A stretch of DNA of 43,295 bases from contig NZ_AEJB01000346.1 in the NCBI RefSeq assembly GCF_000331005.1, positions 1 through 43,295 of the forward strand, written 5' to 3'. The number at the start of each line of letters is the position of its first letter. Position 1 is the stretch's first letter. The position numbers were made by a program, and so were the translations under genes. This document shows positions 1 through 9,636 of the stretch, in pieces. The notes below the pieces were generated by a model, which did not search any database, was not told where the DNA came from, and saw only the letters and a list, made by a program, of their open reading frames with translations. This stretch comes from Streptomyces turgidiscabies Car8. Lineage in GTDB: Bacteria; Actinomycetota; Actinomycetes; Streptomycetales; Streptomycetaceae.

Positions 1-213
1 GTTCTTCATCTCGTCGAAGTCGTCCAGGTAGCAGGACACGCGGTCGCCCACCTGGTAGTTGTCGTCGTCGTCGATGTAGAGGACATCGATGAGGCCGTCC
101 CGTGACAGGCCCAGGTCCACGATGACTCCCCAGGGGAAGACAGCTGTGGCCTCTCCCTCGACGATGCTCCCCATGAGGCGCATCTCGGCCTCGGGTACCT
201 CAGGGTCGGTCAT
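1..213 (-). CDS. Small S1/OB-like protein, candidate immunity protein for the upstream RHS toxin (partial)
   Basis: The ATG is at 213 and the frame is open to the window edge, so at least 71 residues are seen and the C-terminus is missing. The stretch GSIVEGEATAVFPWGVIVDL followed by a GLIDVLYI strand and a GDRVSCYLDDFD end resembles an S1/OB-fold beta-barrel: G-x-V, then F-x-G-x-x-V-D-L, then G-L, then G-D-x-V. The RHS toxin gene stops at 216, so only 2 nt separate its stop from this start. A GAGAG purine run lies inside the end of the toxin gene, which suggests translational coupling. Its place directly behind the toxic tip is where polymorphic-toxin systems put the cognate immunity gene. 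The immunity role is inferred from position; an unrelated small S1-domain protein is possible. It has no signal peptide, so it should act in the cytoplasm. Confidence 0.6.
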   Translation of the reverse strand, partial: MTDPEVPEAEMRLMGSIVEGEATAVFPWGVIVDLGLSRDGLIDVLYIDDDDNYQVGDRVSCYLDDFDEMKN

Positions 214-215
214 AG

Positions 216-3200
216 CTAGTCCATCACTCTCAGCGGATATGAGTTGAGGAGACCGAACATCTCCTTGGGGATTCCCACCTCGGCGCGTGGAACTCCGTTG
301 TGCCTACCAACGAACTTCTCAAAATACTGGTCGAAGTCAGCCCTGGGGATCTTGATCTCCACGACTTTCCCATCGTAGATACCACGCCCAGCGTAGTCCT
401 CCGCGATGTCCAGCCCCTTGTCGCCCAGGCCGAAGTAGGCGGCGCCGTCCGGGTTCTGGTTCTTGCTGCCCGGGTAGTCCTCGGGCTTGAAGCCCTCCTC
501 CTCGATCTTCTTGGTCTTTCCCTTGTACGGAGCCTTGTAGATGTAGACGTTGTCCGGATCGCCGTCCTTCTTCGGCCTCGCGGGCTTGTCGGCGTCCGCC
601 TTCTCGCTCTTCTTCGGGCCGTCTGCCTTCTTGGCCTGCGGAGCCGGCTTGGGCTTGGCCGGCGGGGCCGGCTTCGGCGGAGGCTTGGGCTTGGGGGTGG
701 ACGGCGGCGTCACGTTCTCGGCGTTCTTGACGGCGTCCTTCGTCTTGTCGGCCGCCTTGACGGTGTCCGTCGCCGCGTCGATCGCGTCGACCGCCTTGTC
801 GACGTACCGCGCGCCCTTCGCCGCGCTCGCGCCGTAGCCCGCGATCGGAATGGCCGAGGCATAGGACAGGCCCGCGTCGATGTAGTTGCCCTCGGCCGTG
901 TACCAGGCGCCGTTGAGCAGGTCCGCCGGCTCACCGAAAGCGGGCACCAGGCCGATGACATCGAGGGCGCCGTGGCCGAACGGGCTCAGCCAGGACTCGC
1001 CCCAGTACAGGCCCGTCGGATCCGGGAAGGCCAACGGGTTGTTGCGGCCGTATGCGTAGGCGTTGAGGTGCTGCGGGTCCGCGAGGTTGAGCATCGGGTC
1101 CACGGACACGAAGCGGCCGGCGGCCGGGTCGTACGCGCGTGCGCCGAGCTGGATCAGGCCGGTGGTCGCATCGGCCGTACCGCCCACGAACGACTTGTCG
1201 CCGGGCCACGCACCCGCCGTCGGCCTGGCTCCGCGTACCTCGCCGAAGGGGAGGGTGCGGCGCTGGACGATCGCCGAGTCGGACGCCTTGACGGCAATCT
1301 CGGCGGTGCCGTTCTGGCCGCCGACCAGCCAGGTCACGCCGGCCGGCGTCCGTACGGCGATCTTCTTGCCGCCGTGCGAGTAGTAGCGCGTGCCCGACAC
1401 GGAGTTCTTCGCCGTGTCGAGGCGGATCTCCTGGCTGCCCAGGTACAGCGTGACGGCGCCCTTCTCCTTGCGGAGCAGGCGGCTTCCGTCCGGGCCGTAC
1501 ACGAACGAGGTCTTGTTCGCCTCGTCCAGTGCGTCGCCGGACAGGTACGGGGTGACCGCGCTCAGGCGGCCTTCCTCGTCCCAGTCCAGCTTCTGGTCGA
1601 CCGCCGGGGAGAGGTCCGTCGCCGCCTTCGTACGGCGGATGGTGTTCCCCGCCTCGTCGTACGCGAAGGACTGGGCCGCCGTCACCTCCTTCGCCGACGA
1701 GCCCGGCGTTGCCGTGCGGGTCTCGGCCGACTTCAGGGCGTGTGCGTGCGTGCCGCCCTTGGCGTCCTGGGTCTTCGGCACGTACGTCGTCGTCTGCGTG
1801 ATCGCCGCGTCGCCGGTCGTGCCGGTGGCGTGGCGGACCTCACCGGTGCGGTTGCCCGCCGCGTCGTACGCGTAGGAGTGCCGGTACGGCGCCGGACCGC
1901 CGACGGTCGCCTCACCGGCGCTCGGCGCGCAGGCGGTGGCTGTCTGGGTCCACGCCTCGGTCAGGCGGCGCAGGTAGTCGTACGTGAAGCACTGGACGTC
2001 CGCGGTCTTGCCCTCGGGGGCGTCCGCGACCTTGAGGATGTTGCCGGTGGCGTCGTAGCCGTAGGTGATGTCAGAGTCGGGGGTCTTGACGATCTCCCGG
2101 TCGATGCGGGCGCGCTCCAGGCGCCGGGTGCCCTCCTCGTAGGTGTTGGTGAGCCAGGTGTACTTGTCGGCGCTGGCGGTGCCCAGCGTGAGCTGGAGGA
2201 GTTCGCCGTAGTTGGAGTAGCGGGATTCGCGGGCGTAGTCGGTCGTGTCACCCAGGGTGAAGGACGGCAGACCGGTCGCCGTGTAGCCGGTGGTGACCGT
2301 CTCCGCCGGGAGACCGCCGGCCGCCGGGAGACCCACCTCGCCGATCGAGCCGTCCGGCTTGTACGACGCCGTCGAGGTGTAGGTACCGGCCAGCTTGCCC
2401 TCGGCGGCGGGGATCGTCACCGAGGTCTTGGTCGGGCGGCCCGCTACGTCGTACGCGTCGACCGACGAGGTGTAGCCCTTGTCACCGATCCACTTCGTGG
2501 CCGAGGCGAGACGCCCCTTGCCGTTGGGGACGGTGGCGCTGTCGTACTCCCAGGTCGTCAGCTTCTTGTCGCCGTTGTAGAGCGAGCGCTGACGGCCCAG
2601 CTTGTCGTAGCTGAAGGTGAGCGTGGTGTCACGCTGGTTACGGACCGTCTTCAGCTGGTCCAGGTCGTTGTACGTCATCCACGCTGTACCCGCGTCGGGG
2701 TCGATCGCCTGGGTCTGCCGGCCACGCACGTCGTACTGGTACGACCAGAGGTTGCCCGACTCGTCCTTGACCTCGCTGACCCGGCCCGCCACGTCGTAGT
2801 CGTACGACGTCGTGTCCGCCGCGCCCGTGGGTGACGACGCCCTGAACTCCAGGACCTTGGTCGTCTGTCCCTGGGCGTCGGTGTAGGTCGCCGTGGGCGT
2901 GGCGCCCTCCGGTGGATCGACGGTCGTGTGGTCTCCGTGGTACGCGGTCTTGGTGCGCCACTTCTCGGCGCCCGCGACGCGGAAGATCGAGTCGGTCGCC
3001 CGGCCCGCCGCGTCGTAGACCGTCTCCGTCTCCCGAGGGGTCCCCTCGGAGGCGTCGGCCACGTTCACGAACGTCGTGCCTACGGCCGCCGTGTTGTAGA
3101 ACGGCCCGATCTCCTTCGTCGTCAGGCCGCGGGTGTCGTACTCGGTGGTCGTGATGACCCGTCCCGAGTTCGCCGCCGGTGTCTGGGTCTGACGCGGACG

Positions 3201-6200
3201 CAGCAGACCGTCGCTGATCTGGTGGCTGGTGGCCACCGAGCCGTTCGGCAGCAGCGACTTGGTGGTGGTGACGACGGGCGCGTTGTTGCGGACCAGGTAG
3301 CCGTATTCGAGACTCGCCGTGTCCGTCGCCTTGGCACGGCCCGGGAGCCAGACCTTCAGCAGGCGGCCGAGGGCGTCGTACTCCAGGTCGGTGCGTTGTT
3401 TGTTGGCGTCGACCGTGGAGGTGACCAGGCCCCAGCGGCGGTCGACGCTGGAGGCGGTGGTGTTACCGAGGGGGTCCTCGACCTTCATGCCCGTGACCGG
3501 GCCACCAGTGGTCGGCGTGTATATCGTCTTCGTCGCGTTGTTCGCCTGGTCGGCGGACTCCACGACACGGCCGTGCACGTCGTACAAGGCCGTCGACGTC
3601 GTCACGTACTGCGGGGTGCCGTCGTCCGCGTAGCCCTTGACCTTCTCACTGCGGACCACGTCACCCTTGGTGGGCGTGGTGCCGTAGGTGTCACGGTTGT
3701 CGTACCAGGTACGGACGTCGGAGATCGCCTCGCCCTTGTAGGAGGGGGCGCCGTCGTCGCAGTTGACCGGCACGACCGTGACGCGCTTCAGCAGGGTCAG
3801 CAGGTTCGCGTCCGTGTTGCGGTTGTACTCGTTCGTCGTGCAGGTGTCGTCGTCCGGGACGGCCAGGTCGCCGGAGTCGGAGGAGCGGACGAGCATGCCG
3901 TACGCGTCGTAGAAGTGCTCGATGGAGGCACGGCGGACCTTGCCGTCATCGAGGGCGGTGCGGGTCTTCGTCGACTTGACGGCGGCGAAGGACGCCTCGT
4001 CCTTGCCCTCGGTCGCCGTGGGCTCGGACTTCCAGGGGGTGCTGACCGAACCGGTGACCTCCGCGCTGCCGTTGAAGCTGCGCTGTTCCACGCCGAAGCC
4101 CTGGTGGCGGGCGTCGTCACGGATCTTCGTGCCGTCGGAGGCGGTGACCGTGACGGACTTGGTGCCGCCGGACTCCTTCTCCCGGTCGCCGTCCATACCC
4201 TGGAGGTAGGTGCTCTCGGTACGGAGCTGCTTACTACCGGCCTCACCGGTCCTCATGGTGACCGTACGGAAGCCGCGCCACTGGTTCCAGGTCTTCTTCT
4301 TGGTCTTGACGAGCTCGCTGTCGTCGAAGGCCCAGGCGGCGCCGGAGTAGTCGTAGGAGGTGACCTTGTTGGGGCCGGTGACGGTGACCTCGTCCTCGAC
4401 GACCGTGTCGACGACGAACTTGTGGAACCAGTCCTCCTTCTCCCCGACCGTGCCCTCCTTCGACCAGAAGGACGGCATGCAGCGCTTGGTGTTGGTCTCG
4501 GGGGTGGGGAGAGTGGAGGGGGTGCACTCGGTCGGCTTGTAGTTGACCGAGATGGTGCCGCCGGTCTCCGACTGGATGGCCCGGATGCGCCACTTATACA
4601 TGGGCAGGCGGTCGTCGGAGCCGGTGTCGACCCGGTTGGCGTCCTGGCGCTCGTAGAAGGTGACCTTCGGGAGCTTGTTCGCGCCGTCCTTGCCGGAGTG
4701 GGTGACCGACTCCAGCCACATGGCCGGGGCGTGCGTGGTGTCGGCGCTCTGGTACTTGTGCGCCAGGTCCCACTCGTCGACGTCCCCGTACGTCTTGCCG
4801 TCGGCCCCCAGGACCTGCGTGGTGACCTTCGCCAGCCGCTTGCGGGAGAAGAAGGTCGGGGACCACTGGTCCTTGCACTCGGTGTCGGAGGTGCAGATCT
4901 GCTCGAACGGTACGTCCGGCCAGCGTGTGGCGGTGGACTCCTTCAGATCGGCCGGCTCGCAGTCGGCGGCGGCACCCGTGCAGCGCTCAGCGACGTCGAA
5001 GACGACCTGCGAGGGCGCGGCGGTCGTGTTCTCCTTGCCCTGCTGCTCGCCGTACTCGATCCGCTTGAGCCAGCCGCCGCGGTCGTAGGAGACGACCTTG
5101 TCACCGCGCACGCTGTCGTACTTGTTGGTCTCGGTGCCGTAGTAGTACGTCATCGAGTTGCCGTGCACGTCGACGACGTAGTCGAGGTTCCAGCGCCAGG
5201 CCTGCTGGCAGCGGGAGTCCTTGAAGGTGTCGGCGTGGCAGGGCTCGTCCTTGTCGTCGCCGAAGACCGGGACTTCGAGGGTGGCGCCGGTGTTCTCGGT
5301 GTCGGCGGCCTCGGACTCCCGCTTGCCCTTGCCGAAGTGGTAGCGGGTGCCGTCGGTGGTGGTGACGACCCAGTACTCGTCGTTGTCGTCGGAATTGAAC
5401 CCGTTGTACCTACGCTCGATGACGGTGCCGTCGTCCTGCTTCAGCCGCCACTCGTCCTTGCCCTTCTTGACCAGCTCACCGGCCCGGCCACCGAAGTTCA
5501 TGGTGGCGTTGTCGGAGTGCCAGCACAGGTCGTACTTCTGCGACCCGGCCTCGTCGTGGCCGTCCTCCGTGCAGGCCCGGTAGGAGCGCTCGATGTAGCC
5601 GACGCTGAGGTCGAAGCCCTCGCCGATCCAGGAGGTCTGGTTGTTGCTGGAGGCCGTACGGCCGTCCGTGGACGCGGAGTTGTAGCCGAGGCCCAGTTGC
5701 GGGGAGGGCCCGGCGACGGCGGGCGGGACCCGCAGCGGGTACTGCCAGGTGAAGCCGCCGGTCTGCCCGGCGACCTGCCAGGACGCGGACGGCGCCAGCG
5801 AGGTCGCCGTGTACGAGCCCGAACCGCCCGCTGGGCCCGCCGCCGCCGCGACCAGCGGGGCCTTGGCGGCCGACAGCGCGGCCACGTCGGCGGTGAGCTT
5901 CTGCCCGCGGACGTCGTTGTCGGTCTTCAGCGGGGTGACGGTCTGGCACTTGGCCGCCGTGGGCGTGGTCAGCGCGCAGGCGGGCAGTTCGACCAGACGC
6001 AGCCGCTGGGCCCAGTCGCCGCCATAGGCCTGGGCGAAGGCCGCGTAGTCGACCTCGACGGAGACCTTGCCGTTCGTGGCCGACGTCCGGTTGTCGGCAC
6101 GGGTGACCTTGAGCAGAAGGCCGTCGATGCCGGCCTTCTGCGCGGCGGTGTGGCTGAGGACGTCGACCTTGGCGCGGGTGGGCAGGACCGCCCCGGCCGC

Positions 6201-6587
6201 GCCCGCGGCCCGGGCCGACTTGCCAAGGCCCTTGGGCGGGCCGACCCGGACCGGGAGCGAACCCGCCTTGGTGCTCGACAGTGCGCTGCGCTTGTTGAAG
6301 CCCGCGAGGTCGACAGTGGCGCTGCCCGCCTTCGGCCAGGCCGCCTTCGGGCGGAACGTCCCGCCGTACCCCTTGGTGTGCTTGAGCGGGGTGGTCTGGC
6401 CGTCCTGCTCCACCACCGGGGTCGAGGCGATGTCCTGGGTTTTGGGGCGCCGCTTCTCACGAGCGTCGTCGGGATCGTCGCCGAGGGCCGGGGTGCCCTG
6501 GAGCAGGGTGATGGTCAGAGTGGATGTGATGGTTACGGCGAGACCTCTCGCCCAGGTATGTGCAGTACGTCTGCGTGATGCGCGCAC
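216..6587 (-). CDS. Secreted RHS/YD-repeat polymorphic toxin with PT-TG pretoxin region and ART-like tip
   Basis: 2,123 residues from the preferred GTG at 6587, which has GGGAGGGGG just upstream. An in-frame ATG at 6647 is rejected because it lies inside a 12-bp hairpin stem. Residues 1-36 form a signal peptide (Arg-rich, hydrophobic core, TPALG). Residues about 255-900 are the N-terminal shell. Residues about 990-1,840 carry YD repeats such as YDALGRLLKVWLPG and YDVRGRQTQAIDPD, closed by the RHS core hallmark GARAYDPAAGRFVSVDP and DPTGL. A pretoxin TG region follows (GLVPAFGEPADL; IPIAGYGASAAKG), then a Pro/Lys/Ala linker. The tip (about 2,009-2,123) has VYIYKAP, a Gly-rich AAYFGLGDKG, VVEIKIPRADF and AEVGIPKEMF. 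This order fits ADP-ribosyltransferase-fold toxins (Tyr in the middle, Glu near the end), but no canonical H-Y-E triad can be proved by eye. The gene follows a LamG-protein gene on the same strand and precedes a candidate immunity gene. Confidence 0.85.
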   Translation of the reverse strand: MRASRRRTAHTWARGLAVTITSTLTITLLQGTPALGDDPDDAREKRRPKTQDIASTPVVEQDGQTTPLKHTKGYGGTFRPKAAWPKAGSATVDLAGFNKRSALSSTKAGSLPVRVGPPKGLGKSARAAGAAGAVLPTRAKVDVLSHTAAQKAGIDGLLLKVTRADNRTSATNGKVSVEVDYAAFAQAYGGDWAQRLRLVELPACALTTPTAAKCQTVTPLKTDNDVRGQKLTADVAALSAAKAPLVAAAAGPAGGSGSYTATSLAPSASWQVAGQTGGFTWQYPLRVPPAVAGPSPQLGLGYNSASTDGRTASSNNQTSWIGEGFDLSVGYIERSYRACTEDGHDEAGSQKYDLCWHSDNATMNFGGRAGELVKKGKDEWRLKQDDGTVIERRYNGFNSDDNDEYWVVTTTDGTRYHFGKGKRESEAADTENTGATLEVPVFGDDKDEPCHADTFKDSRCQQAWRWNLDYVVDVHGNSMTYYYGTETNKYDSVRGDKVVSYDRGGWLKRIEYGEQQGKENTTAAPSQVVFDVAERCTGAAADCEPADLKESTATRWPDVPFEQICTSDTECKDQWSPTFFSRKRLAKVTTQVLGADGKTYGDVDEWDLAHKYQSADTTHAPAMWLESVTHSGKDGANKLPKVTFYERQDANRVDTGSDDRLPMYKWRIRAIQSETGGTISVNYKPTECTPSTLPTPETNTKRCMPSFWSKEGTVGEKEDWFHKFVVDTVVEDEVTVTGPNKVTSYDYSGAAWAFDDSELVKTKKKTWNQWRGFRTVTMRTGEAGSKQLRTESTYLQGMDGDREKESGGTKSVTVTASDGTKIRDDARHQGFGVEQRSFNGSAEVTGSVSTPWKSEPTATEGKDEASFAAVKSTKTRTALDDGKVRRASIEHFYDAYGMLVRSSDSGDLAVPDDDTCTTNEYNRNTDANLLTLLKRVTVVPVNCDDGAPSYKGEAISDVRTWYDNRDTYGTTPTKGDVVRSEKVKGYADDGTPQYVTTSTALYDVHGRVVESADQANNATKTIYTPTTGGPVTGMKVEDPLGNTTASSVDRRWGLVTSTVDANKQRTDLEYDALGRLLKVWLPGRAKATDTASLEYGYLVRNNAPVVTTTKSLLPNGSVATSHQISDGLLRPRQTQTPAANSGRVITTTEYDTRGLTTKEIGPFYNTAAVGTTFVNVADASEGTPRETETVYDAAGRATDSIFRVAGAEKWRTKTAYHGDHTTVDPPEGATPTATYTDAQGQTTKVLEFRASSPTGAADTTSYDYDVAGRVSEVKDESGNLWSYQYDVRGRQTQAIDPDAGTAWMTYNDLDQLKTVRNQRDTTLTFSYDKLGRQRSLYNGDKKLTTWEYDSATVPNGKGRLASATKWIGDKGYTSSVDAYDVAGRPTKTSVTIPAAEGKLAGTYTSTASYKPDGSIGEVGLPAAGGLPAETVTTGYTATGLPSFTLGDTTDYARESRYSNYGELLQLTLGTASADKYTWLTNTYEEGTRRLERARIDREIVKTPDSDITYGYDATGNILKVADAPEGKTADVQCFTYDYLRRLTEAWTQTATACAPSAGEATVGGPAPYRHSYAYDAAGNRTGEVRHATGTTGDAAITQTTTYVPKTQDAKGGTHAHALKSAETRTATPGSSAKEVTAAQSFAYDEAGNTIRRTKAATDLSPAVDQKLDWDEEGRLSAVTPYLSGDALDEANKTSFVYGPDGSRLLRKEKGAVTLYLGSQEIRLDTAKNSVSGTRYYSHGGKKIAVRTPAGVTWLVGGQNGTAEIAVKASDSAIVQRRTLPFGEVRGARPTAGAWPGDKSFVGGTADATTGLIQLGARAYDPAAGRFVSVDPMLNLADPQHLNAYAYGRNNPLAFPDPTGLYWGESWLSPFGHGALDVIGLVPAFGEPADLLNGAWYTAEGNYIDAGLSYASAIPIAGYGASAAKGARYVDKAVDAIDAATDTVKAADKTKDAVKNAENVTPPSTPKPKPPPKPAPPAKPKPAPQAKKADGPKKSEKADADKPARPKKDGDPDNVYIYKAPYKGKTKKIEEEGFKPEDYPGSKNQNPDGAAYFGLGDKGLDIAEDYAGRGIYDGKVVEIKIPRADFDQYFEKFVGRHNGVPRAEVGIPKEMFGLLNSYPLRVMD

Positions 6588-6621
6588 GCGCGCTCCCCCT
6601 CCCGTGTGGATGTGCAAAGTG

Positions 6622-6652
6622 CCCGGGTGCCCGAGGAGTTCGGGCACCCGGG
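6622..6652 (-). terminator. Perfect hairpin between the LamG gene and the RHS gene (possible attenuator)
   Basis: CCCGGGTGCCCG at 6622-6633 pairs perfectly with 6641-6652 around a 7-nt loop. It lies 34 nt after the LamG stop and 35 nt before the preferred RHS GTG. On the minus strand it is followed only by a weak T-bearing stretch. It may be a partial terminator setting the LamG:RHS ratio, or an mRNA-stabilising structure. Confidence 0.55.
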
Positions 6653-6685
6653 AGGGCGGCTCTGGTCAGAAGCCGCCGGTGGTTC

Positions 6686-9556
6686 TCAGCTGTTGGCGAG
6701 CCGGAAGATCTCGGTGCCCGACAGCAGGCCGGGGACGAGGCGTACGTCGTCTATGTCACCGGCGAAGGGATCGGACCAGTCGGCGCCGTACTGGGCGCGG
6801 CCGATGTTGAGCCCCTTGGTGGCATTCCAGACGTCGGTGACGGTGGCACTGCCCTGCTCCTCGCCATCGACGTAGAGCGTGAACCTCCGCGCCACCGGGT
6901 CGTACGTACCGGCGAGGTGGACCCACTTGTTCACGGCCGCGGGACGCTCGCTCGCCGCCATGGCGCGTACGAGGTCGGAGTCCGCCGTGTCGCTGATGTG
7001 CCGGCCGAAGATCCAGCGCTTGTAGGCGGTGGAGTAGTAGAGGTTGAATCCGTTGCCCTGACTGCCCGCCTGGCTGATCACCGAGATGTTCTTGGCCAGC
7101 GATGTGGGCCGTACCCACGCCGAGACGGTGAACGCCTGCCCGGTGTGGACCGGTGACACGGCGGTGGCGTGGTCGGTGGTGCCGTTGAAGCGCAGGGCCT
7201 TGTCGGCCGGGTCGCTCGCGGCGTTGTTGCCGGCGACCCAGTCGGCGCCCTTGACCGCCAGGTCCCGGTCGTGGCCGGATCCGTCGGGGGCGGTGCTGCC
7301 GGATGCCTGGTCGAGGCCGTAGACGGCGGCGGCGCAGGTATCGGCGAGGGCGTCGGCGCAGGCGCGGCCGGCGGTGAAGAAGTACTTCTCCAGGGGGCCG
7401 CGATTGCCGGCGCGGTCGACGCTGCGGACGTAGAGCACGTTCGGGCCGAAGGTGCTCGGCGCGACCTCGATGGTGGCGTTGCCGCCGAGGGCGGCCGGGT
7501 CGGCCTTGCGGGTGGGGGTGTCGTTGCCGAGGTCCCACTCGTAGAACTCGACGTCGTTCTTGAACACCGAGTCGGAGTTGCCGTTCGCGGAGAGGGTGAA
7601 GTGCCGCTTGGTGCCCGCCGGCAGGTCGGCCTCGGCCGCGACCGGCTCGACCCGCGGCTCGGCGTCGGGCCGCTCCACGTCGACGACGAACTCGCACCAG
7701 TCTGACCACGGGGAGTACCCGGAGGCCTTCAGTTTGCCGGTGGAGCCGTCATAGGTCTGTGCGCGCCAGCGGTAGCCGCCACCGTGCTTGAGTTCCCTGA
7801 CGGGGATCTCCCGTTCGAACTTGCCCTCGTTCTGCGGCCCGTCCTTGCCTTCGTAGACAAGGGGACGGCTCGTGTCCTGGTCCCACACCTGGAAGGTCGC
7901 GGTGAGGTTCTGGCCGGTGCCGTCGGTGTGCGAGTCGACGTCCGTGCCGGTGACGGACATCGCTGGGGTCGCGTCCCGGATCCAGGGCCGCTTGGTGTTG
8001 TCGGTGGTGCAGGTCTTCTCGTCCGGGTTGGTCAACCGCTCACCGGTGGGCTTGTCCGGGCGGGTGTTGTAGGTGACGACGAGCTTGGCGTTGTCACCTT
8101 GGAACCGCTTCCAGGAGTTGGGGTCGTCCTCGTCGGCGGCACGCAGCGAGAACGCGATCGGGTCCTCGCCGGCGGCCTTTTTACTGACGGACGAGGTGAG
8201 GTTCTCGTTGCTCTCGTCGGCGTTGTCGGCGAAGTCGACCCAGCTGGGCGGCGCGTCAGGGCTACAACTGTCGCCCCGGCCGTAGGCAACGGTCCTGTCG
8301 ACCATCAGGTCGCCGTCCTTGGGCCTGTTGTTCCAGTTGGTGGCGGAGTCGACACCGCCCTCGGCGACCATGTGCAGGTTGACGGTGCTCTTGGTACAGG
8401 AAAAGGAGAAGGTCTCGTAGACCTCGAAGACCGCCTTGGAGATGGTGCGGTTCTTCCAGCCCTTCGTGGCGAACTGGAAGTACATGCGGTTCGTGTACGG
8501 CGAGCCGCTGCACACGTAGTAAATGCCGCCGATGGTCTTGGCCGAACAGCGGCCGACACCCTCTTCGTCCTTGAACTTGTGGAACTCCGTGCTCGGATGC
8601 GAGCTCGACACGTACAGCCACTCGCTCTTCGACATCCCGGCCTCGGGATCGATGTAGACCGGGAAGTCGGTGTCGGCGGCGGTGAGCAGGGCGCGGTCGG
8701 GCTCGACGGTGACGGCCGTCGCGGAGACGTCGAGGGTCATGTCAACGACCTTCGCGCCCGCGTCGGGAGCCGCCTGGGCTGGGGTGTCCGTGCCCGAGGC
8801 GGGGACGGCGTCGGCGGGGAGCCCGGCGTTCGCGGAGTCCCACATCTTGGGTGCCTGACCGCCGAAGACCCGCTCGCCCGAGGCGTCCACCGCCTGGAGA
8901 CCGCCGGTCGGGCCGGTGCCGAGATCGAGGCCCTCCGACCGTACGGGCAGCCGCAGCTCGGCCAGTTCTTCGCTGCGGGCCGCTTCCGGTGTCTTCACCT
9001 CCAGGACGTACGAGTAGCCGGTGACCGAAGCGCTGGCCAGCAGATCCACGCCGGGCAGCACCTCGCGGTACTCGGCGGTGTCCCCGTTCAGGACCGGCTC
9101 GGGCAGCGGTGTGGGCCAGCTCAGCGTGAAGGATTTTCCCTCCTCGCCGAGCGTGACGAAGTCGGACGAGCCGCCCGCCGCGAAGGCCAGGTCGACGACG
9201 GCGGCCTTCGGCCCGAACGTGCCGTCCGGCCGACGTTCGAGGGTCGCGTCGGCCTTCACCCAGCTGCCGTCGGAACGCTCCACCCGCTGCGGCTGGACGC
9301 TGGTCTCACTGGTCAACGAGCCGTCTGGGTTGGCGAAGACGAGTTCGTCCTCTGTGCGCTGCTGAATGATCTCCACCGGTTCGCCGGTCTCAGCTGCCAG
9401 TGCGAACGCAGCCGCCTCGCCCGAGGCCGGCGGTGCGCTGCCGGCCGCACCGGCCGGACTGGTGACGGCGGGCAACGAGCCCAGGACGACGGCGCCACCG
9501 AACAGCACGCCGAGCGTCCGGGCAGCACGAAGCCGCCGGAACCAAGGGTTGGTCAT
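6686..9556 (-). CDS. Secreted LamG (concanavalin-like) domain protein, partner of the RHS toxin
   Basis: 956 residues from ATG 9556, preceded by GAGGGGGGAG. Residues 1-38 form a signal peptide (WFRRLRAARTLG, hydrophobic core, SPAGAAG). The N-terminal third holds the motif seen in actinobacterial RHS partners: NPDGSLTSE, then EYREVLPGVDL, then PKMWDSANAG. Residues about 305-500 look like a DNRLRE-type beta-sandwich with paired Cys. Residues about 600-740 look like fibronectin/Ig-like modules. The C-terminal LamG domain (about 746-950) shows FTVSAWVRPTSLAKNISVIS, GNGFNLYYS, WVHLAGTYDP, FTLYVDGEEQGS and LNIGRAQYG. LamG domains commonly bind carbohydrate or protein ligands, so surface attachment or help with toxin secretion or folding is plausible but inferred. 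The RHS gene follows 98 nt downstream. The same domain logic recurs at 14,977-19,398. Confidence 0.85.
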   Translation of the reverse strand: MTNPWFRRLRAARTLGVLFGGAVVLGSLPAVTSPAGAAGSAPPASGEAAAFALAAETGEPVEIIQQRTEDELVFANPDGSLTSETSVQPQRVERSDGSWVKADATLERRPDGTFGPKAAVVDLAFAAGGSSDFVTLGEEGKSFTLSWPTPLPEPVLNGDTAEYREVLPGVDLLASASVTGYSYVLEVKTPEAARSEELAELRLPVRSEGLDLGTGPTGGLQAVDASGERVFGGQAPKMWDSANAGLPADAVPASGTDTPAQAAPDAGAKVVDMTLDVSATAVTVEPDRALLTAADTDFPVYIDPEAGMSKSEWLYVSSSHPSTEFHKFKDEEGVGRCSAKTIGGIYYVCSGSPYTNRMYFQFATKGWKNRTISKAVFEVYETFSFSCTKSTVNLHMVAEGGVDSATNWNNRPKDGDLMVDRTVAYGRGDSCSPDAPPSWVDFADNADESNENLTSSVSKKAAGEDPIAFSLRAADEDDPNSWKRFQGDNAKLVVTYNTRPDKPTGERLTNPDEKTCTTDNTKRPWIRDATPAMSVTGTDVDSHTDGTGQNLTATFQVWDQDTSRPLVYEGKDGPQNEGKFEREIPVRELKHGGGYRWRAQTYDGSTGKLKASGYSPWSDWCEFVVDVERPDAEPRVEPVAAEADLPAGTKRHFTLSANGNSDSVFKNDVEFYEWDLGNDTPTRKADPAALGGNATIEVAPSTFGPNVLYVRSVDRAGNRGPLEKYFFTAGRACADALADTCAAAVYGLDQASGSTAPDGSGHDRDLAVKGADWVAGNNAASDPADKALRFNGTTDHATAVSPVHTGQAFTVSAWVRPTSLAKNISVISQAGSQGNGFNLYYSTAYKRWIFGRHISDTADSDLVRAMAASERPAAVNKWVHLAGTYDPVARRFTLYVDGEEQGSATVTDVWNATKGLNIGRAQYGADWSDPFAGDIDDVRLVPGLLSGTEIFRLANS

Positions 9557-9636
9557 GCCCTTGTCTCCCCCCTCAGGCTCTCCCCAGAGCCCGCTATGAA
9601 ATTGATGTGGCCATGTCTCATTGCAGTGGCGGGAGA

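Noticed and set aside
300..6578. Long plus-strand open frames (300-2834 and 2928-6578) opposite the first RHS gene
   Set aside because: Arg/Val/Gly/Ala-rich strings with no family pattern, antisense to a clear YD-repeat protein. High GC makes stops rare on the opposite strand.
6588..6647. ATG at 6647 as start of the first RHS protein
   Set aside because: It lies inside a perfect hairpin stem and has no ribosome binding site; GTG 6587 has GGGAGGGGG upstream and gives a normal signal peptide.
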